A stretch of DNA of 64,000 bases. Origin: Streptomyces sp. HmicA12. GTDB taxonomy: Bacteria; Actinomycetota; Actinomycetes; Streptomycetales; Streptomycetaceae. A program made the translations under genes and the position numbers. Position 1 is the first letter of the stretch; each line of letters opens with the position of its first letter. Below, in pieces: positions 1 through 9,453 of the stretch. The stretch is from contig NZ_KB891798.1 in NCBI RefSeq assembly GCF_000373565.1, forward strand, positions 372,206 through 436,205. The letters are read 5' to 3'. Below the pieces are notes generated by a model. That model was not told the DNA's origin and did no database searches. It saw nothing but the letters and a program-made list of their open reading frames with translations.

Positions 1-352
1 CTTCGGCTGCGACCACCCGGACCGCGACCTCCTGCACGCCGACGAACTGCGCGCGGCCGACGCCGCCGGAGCGATCTCGCTGCGGCCCGTCTTCAGCGAC
101 GCGCCCGTCGAAGGACACGCGTTCGTGCAGCACCGCATCGCCGCCGAGGCCGACGAGGTGTGGACGCTGCTCGGTGCGGGCGCCCGGGTGTACGTGTGCG
201 GAGACGGCGCCCGGATGGCGCCGGGGGTGCGCGCCGCGTTCCGCGACCTGTACCGGGTCCATACGCCCGACGCCGACGAGGCCGCGGCCGAGCAGTGGCT
301 CGCCGGCCTGGTCGCCGAGGGCCGCTACGTCGAGGACGTGTACGGAGGCTGA
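1..352 (+). CDS. CYP102-type P450/NADPH-P450 reductase fusion, C-terminal fragment
   Basis: Only the last 116 codons are in the window, in frame from base 2; the gene starts upstream. The fragment is the NADPH-binding end of a diflavin reductase. It opens with FGCDHPDRD, has the nucleotide-pocket motif YVCGDGARMAP, and ends in EGRYVEDVYGG, which closely mirrors the C-terminus of the self-sufficient fatty-acid hydroxylase P450 BM3 (family knowledge: ends GRYAKDVWAG). In that family this end binds NADPH and feeds electrons through FAD and FMN to a fused heme domain. A stand-alone sulfite reductase or CPR-type flavoprotein is the alternative, because the heme domain is outside the window. It converges on the M23/LysM gene. 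Confidence 0.8.
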   Translation, partial: FGCDHPDRDLLHADELRAADAAGAISLRPVFSDAPVEGHAFVQHRIAAEADEVWTLLGAGARVYVCGDGARMAPGVRAAFRDLYRVHTPDADEAAAEQWLAGLVAEGRYVEDVYGG

Positions 353-371
353 GCCCCGGCGGGCCGTTCGG

Positions 372-1028
372 CTACCTGGCGGGCAGCTTGAGCTTCTGCC
401 CGGCCTGGATCAGGTTCGGGTTCGCGATCCCGTTGAGCTTCGCGATCTCGCCGTAGCGGCCCGCGCTGCCCAGCTTCGACTGCGCGATCCCGGACAGCGT
501 GTCGCCCGCACGGACCGTGTACGACGCCGGGGCGGCGGTCTTGCGGGCGCTCGCCGTGCGCGTCGTGGCGGCCTTGCGGGGCGCCGCCTTCTTCGCCGTC
601 GCCTTCTTCGCGCCGGTCTTGCCGACGCCGTGCCCGGCGAGATACGCCAGCGGGTCGGTGTGCCCGTTGTACTCGTTGCGGGTGCGGGCCTCGAAGTGCA
701 GGTGCGGCCCGGTGACGTTGCCGGTCGCCCCGGAGAGGCCGAGGCGCTGGCCGCCGGTCACGGACTGGCCGGTGCGCACGTCGAGCGAGGTGAGATGGGC
801 GTACAGCGTGAAACGGCCGTCGTCCATCTTCACGATCACCGCGTTGCCGTACGCGCCCTGGTTCCCGGCCACCACCACGGCGCCGGGGCCCACGCTCTTG
901 ACGGGGGTGCCGGTCGGGACCGCGAAGTCGACGCCCGTGTGGAAACCCGCCGCCCAGGATCCGGGCTGGCGGTACTTGGCGCTGACGCGTCCCTTGTCGA
1001 CGGGCATGCCCCAGGTTCCGTTGCTCAT
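372..1028 (-). CDS. M23 family metallopeptidase with C-terminal LysM domain
   Basis: This is a 218-residue protein. The LytM/M23 domain spans roughly residues 20-125, with zinc-ligand signatures H30-x3-D34 (FHTGVD) and GPHLHFE. It is followed by an Ala/Lys/Thr-rich linker with several KKA repeats and a LysM domain (YTVRAGDTLSGIAQ... to LKLP) at the C-terminus. Such proteins cleave peptidoglycan cross-links, with LysM anchoring them to the glycan. No signal peptide is seen at this start (MSNGTWGMPV), which is odd for a wall hydrolase. Either the true start is further upstream or export uses another route. The domain call is strong; export is unresolved. Confidence 0.85.
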   Translation of the reverse strand: MSNGTWGMPVDKGRVSAKYRQPGSWAAGFHTGVDFAVPTGTPVKSVGPGAVVVAGNQGAYGNAVIVKMDDGRFTLYAHLTSLDVRTGQSVTGGQRLGLSGATGNVTGPHLHFEARTRNEYNGHTDPLAYLAGHGVGKTGAKKATAKKAAPRKAATTRTASARKTAAPASYTVRAGDTLSGIAQSKLGSAGRYGEIAKLNGIANPNLIQAGQKLKLPAR

Positions 1029-1148
1029 GATTCCGTTGTACCGGCGCGCCGCGCGTCACGCATGTGGCTGACACCCGCGACAGGTCCGGGGGAATCCGCC
1101 GGGCCCCTGGGATAGCGGGTTCGACGATTCGGCCGCAGAATCTTGTGT

Positions 1149-1385
1149 ATGTCCTTTATGTCCGCGGGTGTGACGTGGCTCGGACTCGGCCTGACGCTCA
1201 ACATGGCGGGTCTGGTGACTTACGGTCTTGCGGCGTTGCCGTGTTCGGCGACGGTCCGCGCGGAGGATGCGGAGCTCGTCTGTCGTCCTGCTCGAAGGAC
1301 GGCGCTGGGGCTGGGGGCGCTGGGGGCGACGGCGGTCGTCGTCGGCACGGTGTTCCTCGTCCTGCACGTGGTGGACTTCGGCTGA
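1149..1385 (+). CDS. small two-helix membrane protein, unknown function
   Basis: This 78-residue protein starts at the ATG (MSFMSAG); a TTG two codons upstream is also possible. Two hydrophobic segments, roughly residues 7-30 (VTWLGLGLTLNMAGLVTYGL) and 52-74 (TALGLGALGATAVVVGTVFLVL), flank a short charged loop with a Cys (VRAEDAELVC). I do not recognise a family. The codon pattern is normal for the region. It stands alone between the divergent M23 gene and the convergent VOC gene. Confidence 0.55.
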   Translation: MSFMSAGVTWLGLGLTLNMAGLVTYGLAALPCSATVRAEDAELVCRPARRTALGLGALGATAVVVGTVFLVLHVVDFG

Positions 1386-1430
1386 CGAGAACGGCGGGGC
1401 CGCGCCGGAGCGCGACCCCACCGGGGTGGT

Positions 1431-1820
1431 TCAGTTCGCACCGCTCCCGTAGGGGCGGGTGATGACCTCCATGCCGTGATTCACCGGATCCATGAAGTAC
1501 ACGCCCCGACCACCGTCGTGGTGGTTGATCTCGCCCGGCTGCTTGCCGTGCGGGTCGGCGTAGTACGTGATTCCGGCGTCCTTGATGCGCTGGAACACGC
1601 CGTCGAACTCCTCCTCGGTGACGAGGAAGGCGTAGTGCTGCGTCACGATCGACTCGGCGGGAATGGATGCGAAGTCCAGGGTGACGCCGTTGCTGAGTTC
1701 GAGGGCGACGAAGGGGCCCCATTCCGCCCCGGCCTCGAGTCCGAGGATGTGCGCCAGGAACTCGGCGGACTCCCGGTTGTCCCGGGCGTGGACGATGGTG
1801 TGATTGAGCTGAACAGCCAC
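1431..1820 (-). CDS. VOC (glyoxalase/bleomycin-resistance fold) family protein
   Basis: A GTG start is chosen at 1820 because GGAGG sits 9 bases upstream; this gives 129 residues beginning VAVQLNHTIVHARDNRESAEFL. One VOC unit is visible: an N-terminal beta strand with His (LNHTIV), the NRESAEFLAHILGL helix typical of the family, a second half with QHYAFLVTEEEFDGVFQRI, and the closing FMDPVNHGMEVI strand carrying the likely metal-ligand Glu. VOC proteins bind a metal and act as lyases, dioxygenases or drug-binding proteins. The substrate cannot be told from sequence. It lies downstream of asnB on the same strand, with a gap of 126 bases. Confidence 0.8.
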   Translation of the reverse strand: MAVQLNHTIVHARDNRESAEFLAHILGLEAGAEWGPFVALELSNGVTLDFASIPAESIVTQHYAFLVTEEEFDGVFQRIKDAGITYYADPHGKQPGEINHHDGGRGVYFMDPVNHGMEVITRPYGSGAN

Positions 1821-1946
1821 GATGGATTGCCTCCAGAAGGCAACTCCGGCACCTCCATGTCTCACCCGGACGGTGACCGACACGCGATGCGGCCGGGAGT
1901 ATAGGCACATTCCCGGGAGCCGGACCAGCCCTTCGTCGGCCGGGGG

Positions 1947-3788
1947 TCAGTCCAGCGCCAGCTCCGGCTCGTACATCTCCAGCCAGAGCGCCAGGTCGAG
2001 CGTGCGCTCCAGTCCGCGCCGCGACGCCTGGGTGATCTGCGGGGCCTCGCGGTGCGCGGCCCGGTGCACCCGGTCCCGGTCGACGAGGTCGAAGACCCGG
2101 TGCGAGGGGCGGGACAGCAGGTCCTTGGCGTGGTCCTGGAGCGCCACCGCGTACTTCGGGTCCTGCGTCGACGGGTAGGGGCTCTTCACCCGGTCGTACA
2201 CCGACTTCGGCAGCACGTCGGCCGTCGCCTCCCGCAGCAGGCTCTTCTCGCGGCCGTCGAAGGACTTCAGGGCCCACGGCGTGTTGTACACGTACTCGAC
2301 GAGCCGGTGGTCGCAGAACGGCACCCGCACCTCCAGGCCCACCGCCATACTCGCCCGGTCCTTGCGGTCGAGCAGGACGCGCACGAACCGTGTCAGGTGC
2401 AGATGGCAGATCCGCCGCATCCGGTACTCGAAGTCGCTCTCCCCGTCGAGCCGCCGGATGCCGCGCACGGCACTCGCGTAGCTGTCGGCGACATAGCCCT
2501 CCAGGTCGAGCCGCTTGCCGAGGTCGGGGCGGAGCACGTCGGCGTCGTCCCCGAAGTGCCGGCCCATCCGTACCAGCCACGGGAACGTGTCGGCCGCGCG
2601 GGCCTCCTCGTCGAAGAACTGCAGGTAGCCGCCGAACACCTCGTCCGCCGACTCGCCGGACAGTGCGACCGTCGAGTGTTCGCGGATCGCCTTGAACAGC
2701 AGGTACAGCGAGGCGTCCATGTCGCCGAAGCCCGCCGGGATGTCGCGGGCCCGGATCACCCGGGCGCGCACCTCGGGGTCGGCCAGCGCGTTCGAGTCGA
2801 GGACGATGTCGCGGTGGTCGGTCCCGGAGGAGCGGGCCACGTCGTGCACGAACGGGGTGTCCGGCGTGCCGCGCAGCTCGTCGGCGACGAAGTTCTCGGC
2901 CTGGCCGAGGAAGTCGACCGCGAAGCTGCGCACCGTCTCTCCTCGCCCGGCCAGCTGCCGGGCCGCGATCGCCGTCATCGCCGAGGAGTCCAGACCGCCG
3001 GAGAGCAGGGTGCAGCGCGGTACGTCCGAGACCAGCTGGCGGCGCACGATGTCGTCGAGCAGCTCACGCACCGTGGCGATGGTGGTGTCCCGGTCGTCGG
3101 TGTGCGCCTTCGTCTCCAGGGTCCAGTACGCGCGGCTGCGCAGCCCGGACCGGTCGACGGTCACGATCGTGCCGGGCTCGACCTCGTGCATGCCGTCCCA
3201 CACCGCGTGGCCCGGAGTCTTCACGAATGTGAAGAGCTCGCGCAGTCCGTCCAGGGTGACCCGGCCCCGGGCGAGCGGATTGGCGAGGATCGCCTTGGGC
3301 TCGGAGCCGAACAGGACGCCGTCCGCGGTCTCGTAGAAGTAGAAGGGCTTGATGCCCATCCGGTCGCGGATCATGACGAGCTTGTCGACGCGTCCGTCCC
3401 AGAGGGCGAACGCGTACATGCCGTTGAGCCGCTCGGGCAGCTCCTCGCCCCACTCCAGGTAGCCGCGCAGCACCACCTCGGTGTCCGAGTCGGTCCTGAA
3501 CTCGTGCCCCTTGGCGGCCAGTTCGGCTCGGAGCTCGGTGTAGTTGTAGGTCTCGCCGGAGTACACCATCGCGACCGTGCCACGCGGCGTCTCCACGGTC
3601 ATCGGCTGTCGGCCGCCCGGCAGGTCGATGATGGCGAGCCGACGGTGGCCCAGTGCCGCCGGCCCGTCGATCCAGGTGCCGCGGTCGTCCGGGCCGCGGC
3701 ACTCCATGGTCTGTGTCATCGCATCCAATGCGTCGCACGAGGCCCGCAGGTCACGGTCGAAGGAGACCCAGCCGGTGATGCCACACAT
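1947..3788 (-). CDS. asnB: asparagine synthetase (glutamine-hydrolysing)
   Basis: 613 residues, the normal length for the family. It starts MCGITGW, so that Cys2 becomes the N-terminal nucleophile of the class II glutaminase domain. The start is fixed by AGGAGG eight bases upstream. The glutaminase domain covers about residues 2-210 (RGPDDRGTW, HRRLAIIDL, YNGE-like YSGETYNY). The synthetase domain carries the PP-loop S263-G-G-L-D-S-S and later SGESADEVFGGY. It makes asparagine from aspartate, glutamine and ATP in the cytoplasm. Some Streptomyces paralogues act in antibiotic or amidation pathways, but no such cluster is seen here. Its own promoter must lie in the 326-base gap upstream. Confidence 0.93.
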   Translation of the reverse strand: MCGITGWVSFDRDLRASCDALDAMTQTMECRGPDDRGTWIDGPAALGHRRLAIIDLPGGRQPMTVETPRGTVAMVYSGETYNYTELRAELAAKGHEFRTDSDTEVVLRGYLEWGEELPERLNGMYAFALWDGRVDKLVMIRDRMGIKPFYFYETADGVLFGSEPKAILANPLARGRVTLDGLRELFTFVKTPGHAVWDGMHEVEPGTIVTVDRSGLRSRAYWTLETKAHTDDRDTTIATVRELLDDIVRRQLVSDVPRCTLLSGGLDSSAMTAIAARQLAGRGETVRSFAVDFLGQAENFVADELRGTPDTPFVHDVARSSGTDHRDIVLDSNALADPEVRARVIRARDIPAGFGDMDASLYLLFKAIREHSTVALSGESADEVFGGYLQFFDEEARAADTFPWLVRMGRHFGDDADVLRPDLGKRLDLEGYVADSYASAVRGIRRLDGESDFEYRMRRICHLHLTRFVRVLLDRKDRASMAVGLEVRVPFCDHRLVEYVYNTPWALKSFDGREKSLLREATADVLPKSVYDRVKSPYPSTQDPKYAVALQDHAKDLLSRPSHRVFDLVDRDRVHRAAHREAPQITQASRRGLERTLDLALWLEMYEPELALD

Positions 3789-4114
3789 AACGCTTACCTC
3801 CTGCTTGCCGTTCCGCCGTGCCACCGGTAAGGCCGCTGTGACCTGCGAGAAGGCAGGTGCGGGTGCCATCGGCGCCGAACCGGTTGCACACGGCATCTAT
3901 GTGTCGAGCGTGTGTCATGGCGGCAGGTCGGGTCAATGCGGCCGTAACACGCCCGAGTTGGCGAGCGGTGTGGTTTCGGCCGTATGGGCAGGGGTGAATC
4001 GGAGTGATCCCCTTCGCAAATCCCCCAGGCGGTGGGCCCTTTGCGGGAAGTTGCCTCGGGCGACCAGAATGATTCAGCCATCGGCAAAGATTTGATCAAC
4101 CCTCGGATCCCGGC
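3789..4114. other. intergenic region upstream of asnB
   Basis: This 326-base gap holds no convincing gene. It is visibly less GC-rich than its surroundings. It contains the strong AGGAGG ribosome site of asnB near 3796-3801 and should contain the asnB promoter. No clear palindrome or U-tract terminator was found for the upstream regulator gene. Confidence 0.5.
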
Positions 4115-5065
4115 TCAGATCCAGCCGCGCCGCTGCGCGATCACGCCCGCCTGGAACCGGTTGGCCGCGCCGAGGAGCTGGTGCAGCCGGCTGGTGCGGC
4201 GGCGCATCGTGCGCACCGACCACCCCAGCTGCCGGGCGATCGCCTCGTCCTTCAACCCGCTCACCAGAAGCGACAGCATCAGCCGGTCCTCGGCGTCGAG
4301 CGGGCCCTCTGCGGGTGCGTCGAGCGGCTCGGCGAGGCGCCAGCACAGCTCCCAGTGGTCGATGAGGACGTCCAGCAGCGCCGACGGACGGATCACCGCG
4401 GCCCGCACCTCGGACGACAGATCCAGCGAGAGCGGCATCAGCGCCACCCGGTCGTCGGCGATCGCCACCTTCACCCGCAGCCCCGGCAGCACTCGGGCCT
4501 GCTCGCCGAGCCCGACCAGACGGCGGATGTCGTCGAGGACGCCCGGCCACTCCAGCGCCTCGGGCGCGTACACCGCCCGATAGGTCAGGCCCTCGGCGAG
4601 CCCGGTCTCCTCGACGGGGTTCGCGGTCGTCAGCGCGTAGGGCGGCCGGTCGAGGGCGCGGACTTCGTCGCGGGCCTCCTGCTGCAGGCGCACGAACCAG
4701 CGGCCCAGCGCCTCGCTGCCGTGCACGATCTCCACCTCCTCACCGCTGCCGTGCCGGCCCGCGGTGAAGAGCCGGGACAGTTCCGCCGCGGTGGACCGGA
4801 CCCGGTCGAGCTCGGCCGCGCGGGTACGGATCAGCGCGTCCACGGCGTGCTCGGGGTCGATCGCCGCGTACCTCCGGCGCGCTCCGGACAGCCGTCCCAC
4901 CAGACCCAGGTCGTGCAGTCGGTGGAGCGCGCGGCCCACCCGGTCCGCGGAGCACGCGAGTTCGTCGGCGAGCTGCCCGGGGGAGGCCGCGTCGCGGGCG
5001 AGCAGGGCACGGTAGACGCCCTCGTCGAAGGCGTCGACCCCGACGGCGGAGAGCTGTTCGGTCAT
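4115..5065 (-). CDS. TrmB/LuxR-type helix-turn-helix transcriptional regulator
   Basis: 316 residues from MTEQLSAVGVDAFDEGVYRALLA. The N-terminus resembles a TrmB-like winged helix (SPGQLADELACSADRVGRALHRLHDLGLVGRL). A ligand or spacer region with AELDRVRSTAAELSRLF and a long middle part follows. The last 65 residues form a LuxR-type HTH (LDAEDRLMLSLLVSGLKDEAIARQLGWSVRTMRRRTSRLHQLLGA). This two-HTH layout is a common Streptomyces regulator class of mostly unknown targets. It diverges from the subtilase gene with about 90 bases between them, so local control of that gene is possible but unproven. Confidence 0.8.
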   Translation of the reverse strand: MTEQLSAVGVDAFDEGVYRALLARDAASPGQLADELACSADRVGRALHRLHDLGLVGRLSGARRRYAAIDPEHAVDALIRTRAAELDRVRSTAAELSRLFTAGRHGSGEEVEIVHGSEALGRWFVRLQQEARDEVRALDRPPYALTTANPVEETGLAEGLTYRAVYAPEALEWPGVLDDIRRLVGLGEQARVLPGLRVKVAIADDRVALMPLSLDLSSEVRAAVIRPSALLDVLIDHWELCWRLAEPLDAPAEGPLDAEDRLMLSLLVSGLKDEAIARQLGWSVRTMRRRTSRLHQLLGAANRFQAGVIAQRRGWI

Positions 5066-5156
5066 GCCGGGATCCTGGCCCATGTGTGCCACCGGCAGCA
5101 ATGGGCCGCCGGGATTCGTTGTGCGGGGCTCGTCCGCCCGACTACCAAGTCCCCTC

Positions 5157-8100
5157 ATGGGCAATCACATACGACTCACCCGTCTCACCCGGCACGGCGT
5201 GCGAAGACCTCTGCACGCCGTGCTGACCGCCGCCGTGCTCGGCGGCCTGCTGTCGGCGACCCCCGTCGCACAGGCCGCCGCGACCGCCGCGCGCACCCGC
5301 GTGATCGTCGAACTCGACGGCGCCACCGCCCTCCAGGCACCGCCGGGTGCCGCCCGCGACGCACGGACCGCCGACGTCCGCGCGGCGCGCGAACGGATCG
5401 ACGACCGCCAGGACGTCGTCGTCGAGGAGGCACGCGACGCCGGCGCGGCCCCGAAGTCCGTACGCCGCATGGGACTTGTGCTCAACGCGGTCGCGATGAC
5501 CGTCGACCAGGACGCGCTGTCCCGGCTGCGCGCCCTGCCCGGGGTCCGCGCCGTCGTCCCCGACACGCGGATGAAGGTGCAGGCCGTCGAGGCGGCACCG
5601 GAGCAGGAGCTCATCCGGCTGCCCGCGGTGTGGGAGCGCTCCGCGCCCGGCGGCACGAAAGCCACCGGCAAGGGCGTCACCGTCGCCGTCGTCGACTCCG
5701 GAGTGGACTACACGCACCCCGACCTCGGCGGCGGTCTCGGCGAAGGCCACAAGGTCGTCGGCGGCCACGACTTCGTCAACGGCGACGACGACCCGACGGA
5801 CGACAACGGCCACGGCACCCACGTCGCCGGGATCGTCGCGGCCAAGGCCGCCCGCCCCGGCGGCGTGACCGGCGCTGCCCCGGACGCCGACCTCCTCGCG
5901 TACAAGGTGATGGACGCCGACGGCTACGGCGAGACCTCCACGATCGTCGCGGGCATCGAGGCCGCCATCGACCCGGCCAACCCGCACCGCGCCGACGTCA
6001 TCAACCTCAGCGTCGGCGGCCCCGGCGACGGCACCGACCCGCTCGGCCGCGCCGCGAGCGCCGCCGTCGACGCGGGCGTCGTGGTCGTCGCCGCCGCGGG
6101 CAACGACGGGCCGAGCCCGTACAGCGTCGGTTCTCCCGCTGCGGCCCGCGGCGTCCTCGCGGTCGGCGCCGGCACGAGCGGTATCGCCGTCCCCGAACTC
6201 CGCCTCGCCGGACAGCGCGAGACGCTGGAGACGTACCGGGGCCTCGTCTCCGCGAACCCGCCCGGGAAGCCGGTGACCGGCGCGCTCGTCGACATCGGCA
6301 CGGGCAGCGCCGAGGACTGGGAGCGGGCCGGTGACGTACGCGGCAAGATCCTCCTGTACGCCCTGCCGGCCGCCGGCACCGAGAGCGACTCCGTCTACCC
6401 GGAGGACCTCGCCGTGTACGACGAGGCCGAGAAGCGTGGCGCGCTCGCGCTGATCGGGGGCGTCGGAGGCGGCGGCGGACCCGTCGTCGCGGCCGAGCCC
6501 GGCGACGGCGCCCCCGTCCCCGCGGACAGCGGACGGCGCCTGACCGGCTCGGGCGGCGACCTGCGCATGGACCGTCTCGTCGTCACCGGCGTCGACCGCA
6601 TCCAGGGCCAGGAACTCGCCGAACTCGCCACCCAGGACAAGGAGCTGACCCTGTCCGGCCGCGACTCCAGCGACGAGATCGCCTCGTTCTCCTCGCGCGG
6701 CCCGGACCAGAACCTGAACCTGAAGCCCGATCTCGTCGCCCCCGGCGTGGAGATCCGCTCGACCGTGCCGACGTCCATGGTGGCCTCCGGCGCCTGGCGC
6801 ATGTCCGGCACCTCGATGGCCTCACCGCTCGTCGCGGGCTCCGCCGCGCTGCTGCGCCAGCTCCGCCCCGACCGCACGCCGGCGCAGATCGGCGCCGACC
6901 TGACCGGAACGGCCCACCGCCTCGCGGGAGTCGACACCATCGCCCAGGGCGCGGGCCGCGTCGACGTCGCCGCCGCGGCCGACGCCACGCTCACCGCGGC
7001 TCCGGCCACCGTCTCGCTCGGCCTCGCCGACATGGGCGGCTCCCGCGTCACCGGCTCGCGTACCGTCACCCTCCACAACACCTCGAAGCGCACCGTGAGC
7101 GGCACCGTCTCCGTCGACGGCGACGCGGCGCGCGTCAGCCCGCGCCGGGTCACCGTCCGCGCGGGCGGTACCGCGACCGTGCGGCTCACCGTGGACGCCC
7201 GACGCCCCGACACGACCGTGCACTTCTCCGGCGCGGTCAGCGTCACGGACCGTGGGCGCACCCTGCTGACGGTGCCGTACCTGCTGGAAGCGATCCCGCT
7301 GTACGTCGACGCGACCCCCGACCCGTCGGCCGGCGAGAGCACCGCGTACGTCTACACGCCCACCGCGCTCACCGCGCCGCCCGTCCTCACCGTGGACCCG
7401 CCGAAGGGGCGGACGTACACGAAGGCGACGCGGGCGACCGGCGACCCGCACTACTTCAGCGTCGATCTGGCAGGCCCCGACCCCGGCACCTACCGTCTGA
7501 CGGCGCGGGCGAAGGCGGCCGGCGGCCAACGCCAGTACGGCACCGGCGGGTTCGAGGTCACCGCGGCGGACGCGCAGGGCACGAAGTGGCAGCCCGTCGG
7601 GCCCAACAGCGCCGACGGACGGGTCACCCTCGCATCCGGCGCGCCCGAGCAGGCCGTCATGACGCAGTACGGCAAGCCGGGCGCGTGGCTCACCACCGAC
7701 GCGGGCCGGACCTGGACGGAGCGCGGCCGCACCCCGTTCATGGGCGCCGCGACCACCGAGCCCTCGGTCGTGATCGACGCCCACGACCCCGACCGCTGGT
7801 GGTCGGCGATGCAGGCGTTCTCCTGGTCCGTGGGCAACGGAGGCATCCTGCGGACCACCGACCGCGGGCGCACCTGGGACCGTCTGAACGCCCCCGACCT
7901 TTCCTACAGGAACCTGGTCAGTGACGCGGACACCCGCGTGCTCGTAGCCCAGACCGACGAAGGTGCCCTCCTCGTCAGCCGCGACCACGGGGACAGCTGG
8001 CTCGCGGAGGAGCTCGGGCTGCCCGACGGCGTCCTGAAGATCGCCATGGGCGGTGACGACCTGTACGCCTGGATCGGCCGTGAGGTGTGGGCCGTGCGCG

Positions 8101-9401
8101 GCCTGGCCGGCGGCGGACCGGTGAAGGCCGAGCGGATCTACGCGGCGGCAGGCGACGGCAGCCAGGCGCTCGCGGGGTTCGCCGCCGACGGACCGCTGGT
8201 CGCCGTGCAGATCCTCGGCAAGGGCGGTGGCCTGTTCATCAGCGACGACGGCGGCCGCAGCTGGGGCGCGGGTCAGGGCTCCGGACGCGGCATCGTCTCC
8301 GTCAGCCGCGGCGAAGTCCTCTTCGACGGCTCCGACGGGACGACCCGCGTCACCGAGGACGCCGGCGCCACCTGGCGGGACATCGGTAAGCCGAACCCGG
8401 CCACGGTCGTGTACGACTACGACCGCTGGGCCGACGGCAGCTACACCGTCAGCGCCGCCTCGGCGGGCATCTACCGCGGCGGGCCGGGGAGTTCGGGGCA
8501 GCGGCGCATCGGCGTGCAGGGCGAGAGCGTGCCCGCGCTCGCCGTGGCCGACGGCTCCCTGCTCGCGGGAACCGGCGTCGGCATGTACCGCACCGCGCTG
8601 CCCGCCGCGTCGCCCGAGTGGGGCGCCGGTGAGCACGAAGGCACCACCGGGACCCAGGTGACGACGATCCAGGCGTACGCCCGCGACAGCAAGATCGTGT
8701 GGCGGACCTTCGAGAGCCTGTCCGGGCTGGCCGTGCAGCGGAGCGATGACGGCGGCCGCACCTGGCAGGACAAGGGACAGCTCGACGGGACCGCCCTGGC
8801 GCTGGCCGTCGATCCCCGCGACCCCGAGCGCGTCGCCGTCTCCTACGCCCGCATCGACGGACCCGGCGTCTACACGACGACCGACGACGGCGCCCACTGG
8901 AAGAGCCTGCGCAAGAACGACGAGTACCGCGCGCTGGCCTTCGACCCGCGCCGCGAGGGGCGGCTCTGGCTCGGCGGGTACGGCGGCCTGTCCTCCTCGG
9001 ACGACCTGGGCAAGACCCTGACGAAGGCGGCCGACGGCGCCGTGTGCGCACTGGGCGTCGAGGGCTCCCGGCTGATCGTCGGCGGCGCGAGCCTGCGCTG
9101 GTCCTCCGACGGCGGCCGCACCTTCCACACCGCCGACCACGGCGGTCTGCGCATCCAGGTCTCCGGCATCGTCGAGGCGGGCGGCGACTGGTACGCGGGA
9201 ACCACGGGACGCTGGGTGCCTGGCGAAGTCCCTCACGGGGCAAGGGGAGTTCTGAGGTCCACGGACGGCGGCCGCACCTGGCACAACGTCTCGGGGACGC
9301 TGCAGAACACCGACGTCCTGTCCCTGGCCGCCTCTCCTGACGGGCGCGGCCTGTACGTCGGCACGCAGCTGGGCGGTGTGCACCGGCTGGCACTGAAGTG
9401 A
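5157..9401 (+). CDS. secreted S8 subtilisin-like protease fused to an Asp-box (BNR) beta-propeller
   Basis: 1414 residues starting MGNHIRLTRLTRHGV, with a signal peptide to about residue 44 (AVLGGLLSATPVAQAAA) and an I9-like propeptide. The S8 catalytic domain shows Asp180 (AVVDSGVDY), His219 (NGHGTHVAG), the oxyanion Asn in AAAGNDGPS and Ser553 (SGTSMASPLVAG). A PA-like insertion lies between His and Ser. Two beta-sandwich-like regions follow to about residue 800. The C-terminal 600 residues contain repeated Asp boxes (TTDRGRTW, SDDGGRSW, TEDAGATW, SDDGGRTW, TTDDGAHW, SSDGGRTF, STDGGRTW), the signature of a sortilin or sialidase-like propeller. The propeller probably binds substrate or a partner. 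The protein is large but uninterrupted. Confidence 0.9.
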   Translation: MGNHIRLTRLTRHGVRRPLHAVLTAAVLGGLLSATPVAQAAATAARTRVIVELDGATALQAPPGAARDARTADVRAARERIDDRQDVVVEEARDAGAAPKSVRRMGLVLNAVAMTVDQDALSRLRALPGVRAVVPDTRMKVQAVEAAPEQELIRLPAVWERSAPGGTKATGKGVTVAVVDSGVDYTHPDLGGGLGEGHKVVGGHDFVNGDDDPTDDNGHGTHVAGIVAAKAARPGGVTGAAPDADLLAYKVMDADGYGETSTIVAGIEAAIDPANPHRADVINLSVGGPGDGTDPLGRAASAAVDAGVVVVAAAGNDGPSPYSVGSPAAARGVLAVGAGTSGIAVPELRLAGQRETLETYRGLVSANPPGKPVTGALVDIGTGSAEDWERAGDVRGKILLYALPAAGTESDSVYPEDLAVYDEAEKRGALALIGGVGGGGGPVVAAEPGDGAPVPADSGRRLTGSGGDLRMDRLVVTGVDRIQGQELAELATQDKELTLSGRDSSDEIASFSSRGPDQNLNLKPDLVAPGVEIRSTVPTSMVASGAWRMSGTSMASPLVAGSAALLRQLRPDRTPAQIGADLTGTAHRLAGVDTIAQGAGRVDVAAAADATLTAAPATVSLGLADMGGSRVTGSRTVTLHNTSKRTVSGTVSVDGDAARVSPRRVTVRAGGTATVRLTVDARRPDTTVHFSGAVSVTDRGRTLLTVPYLLEAIPLYVDATPDPSAGESTAYVYTPTALTAPPVLTVDPPKGRTYTKATRATGDPHYFSVDLAGPDPGTYRLTARAKAAGGQRQYGTGGFEVTAADAQGTKWQPVGPNSADGRVTLASGAPEQAVMTQYGKPGAWLTTDAGRTWTERGRTPFMGAATTEPSVVIDAHDPDRWWSAMQAFSWSVGNGGILRTTDRGRTWDRLNAPDLSYRNLVSDADTRVLVAQTDEGALLVSRDHGDSWLAEELGLPDGVLKIAMGGDDLYAWIGREVWAVRGLAGGGPVKAERIYAAAGDGSQALAGFAADGPLVAVQILGKGGGLFISDDGGRSWGAGQGSGRGIVSVSRGEVLFDGSDGTTRVTEDAGATWRDIGKPNPATVVYDYDRWADGSYTVSAASAGIYRGGPGSSGQRRIGVQGESVPALAVADGSLLAGTGVGMYRTALPAASPEWGAGEHEGTTGTQVTTIQAYARDSKIVWRTFESLSGLAVQRSDDGGRTWQDKGQLDGTALALAVDPRDPERVAVSYARIDGPGVYTTTDDGAHWKSLRKNDEYRALAFDPRREGRLWLGGYGGLSSSDDLGKTLTKAADGAVCALGVEGSRLIVGGASLRWSSDGGRTFHTADHGGLRIQVSGIVEAGGDWYAGTTGRWVPGEVPHGARGVLRSTDGGRTWHNVSGTLQNTDVLSLAASPDGRGLYVGTQLGGVHRLALK

Positions 9402-9406
9402 GCCGG

Positions 9407-9441
9407 GGAAGGGGCCCCATGCGAGGGGAGGGGCCCCTTCC
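9407..9441. terminator. bidirectional GC-rich hairpin terminator
   Basis: A perfect 12-bp stem (GGAAGGGGCCCC with its complement) closes an 11-base loop. It sits between the convergent subtilase and FAD oxidoreductase genes, 5 bases after the protease stop. A TCATTTCTCC stretch follows on the plus strand. Confidence 0.75.
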
Positions 9442-9453
9442 TCATTTCTCCGG

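Noticed and set aside
2052..3830. Long open frame antisense to asnB
   Set aside because: High-GC shadow frame rich in Arg, Val and Ala, with no ribosome site and no family resemblance; asnB on the other strand is unmistakable.
8227..9205. Repeats in the subtilase C-terminus as a possible CRISPR-like or DNA repeat array
   Set aside because: The repeats are protein-level Asp boxes with divergent DNA, in one reading frame; spacing is irregular.
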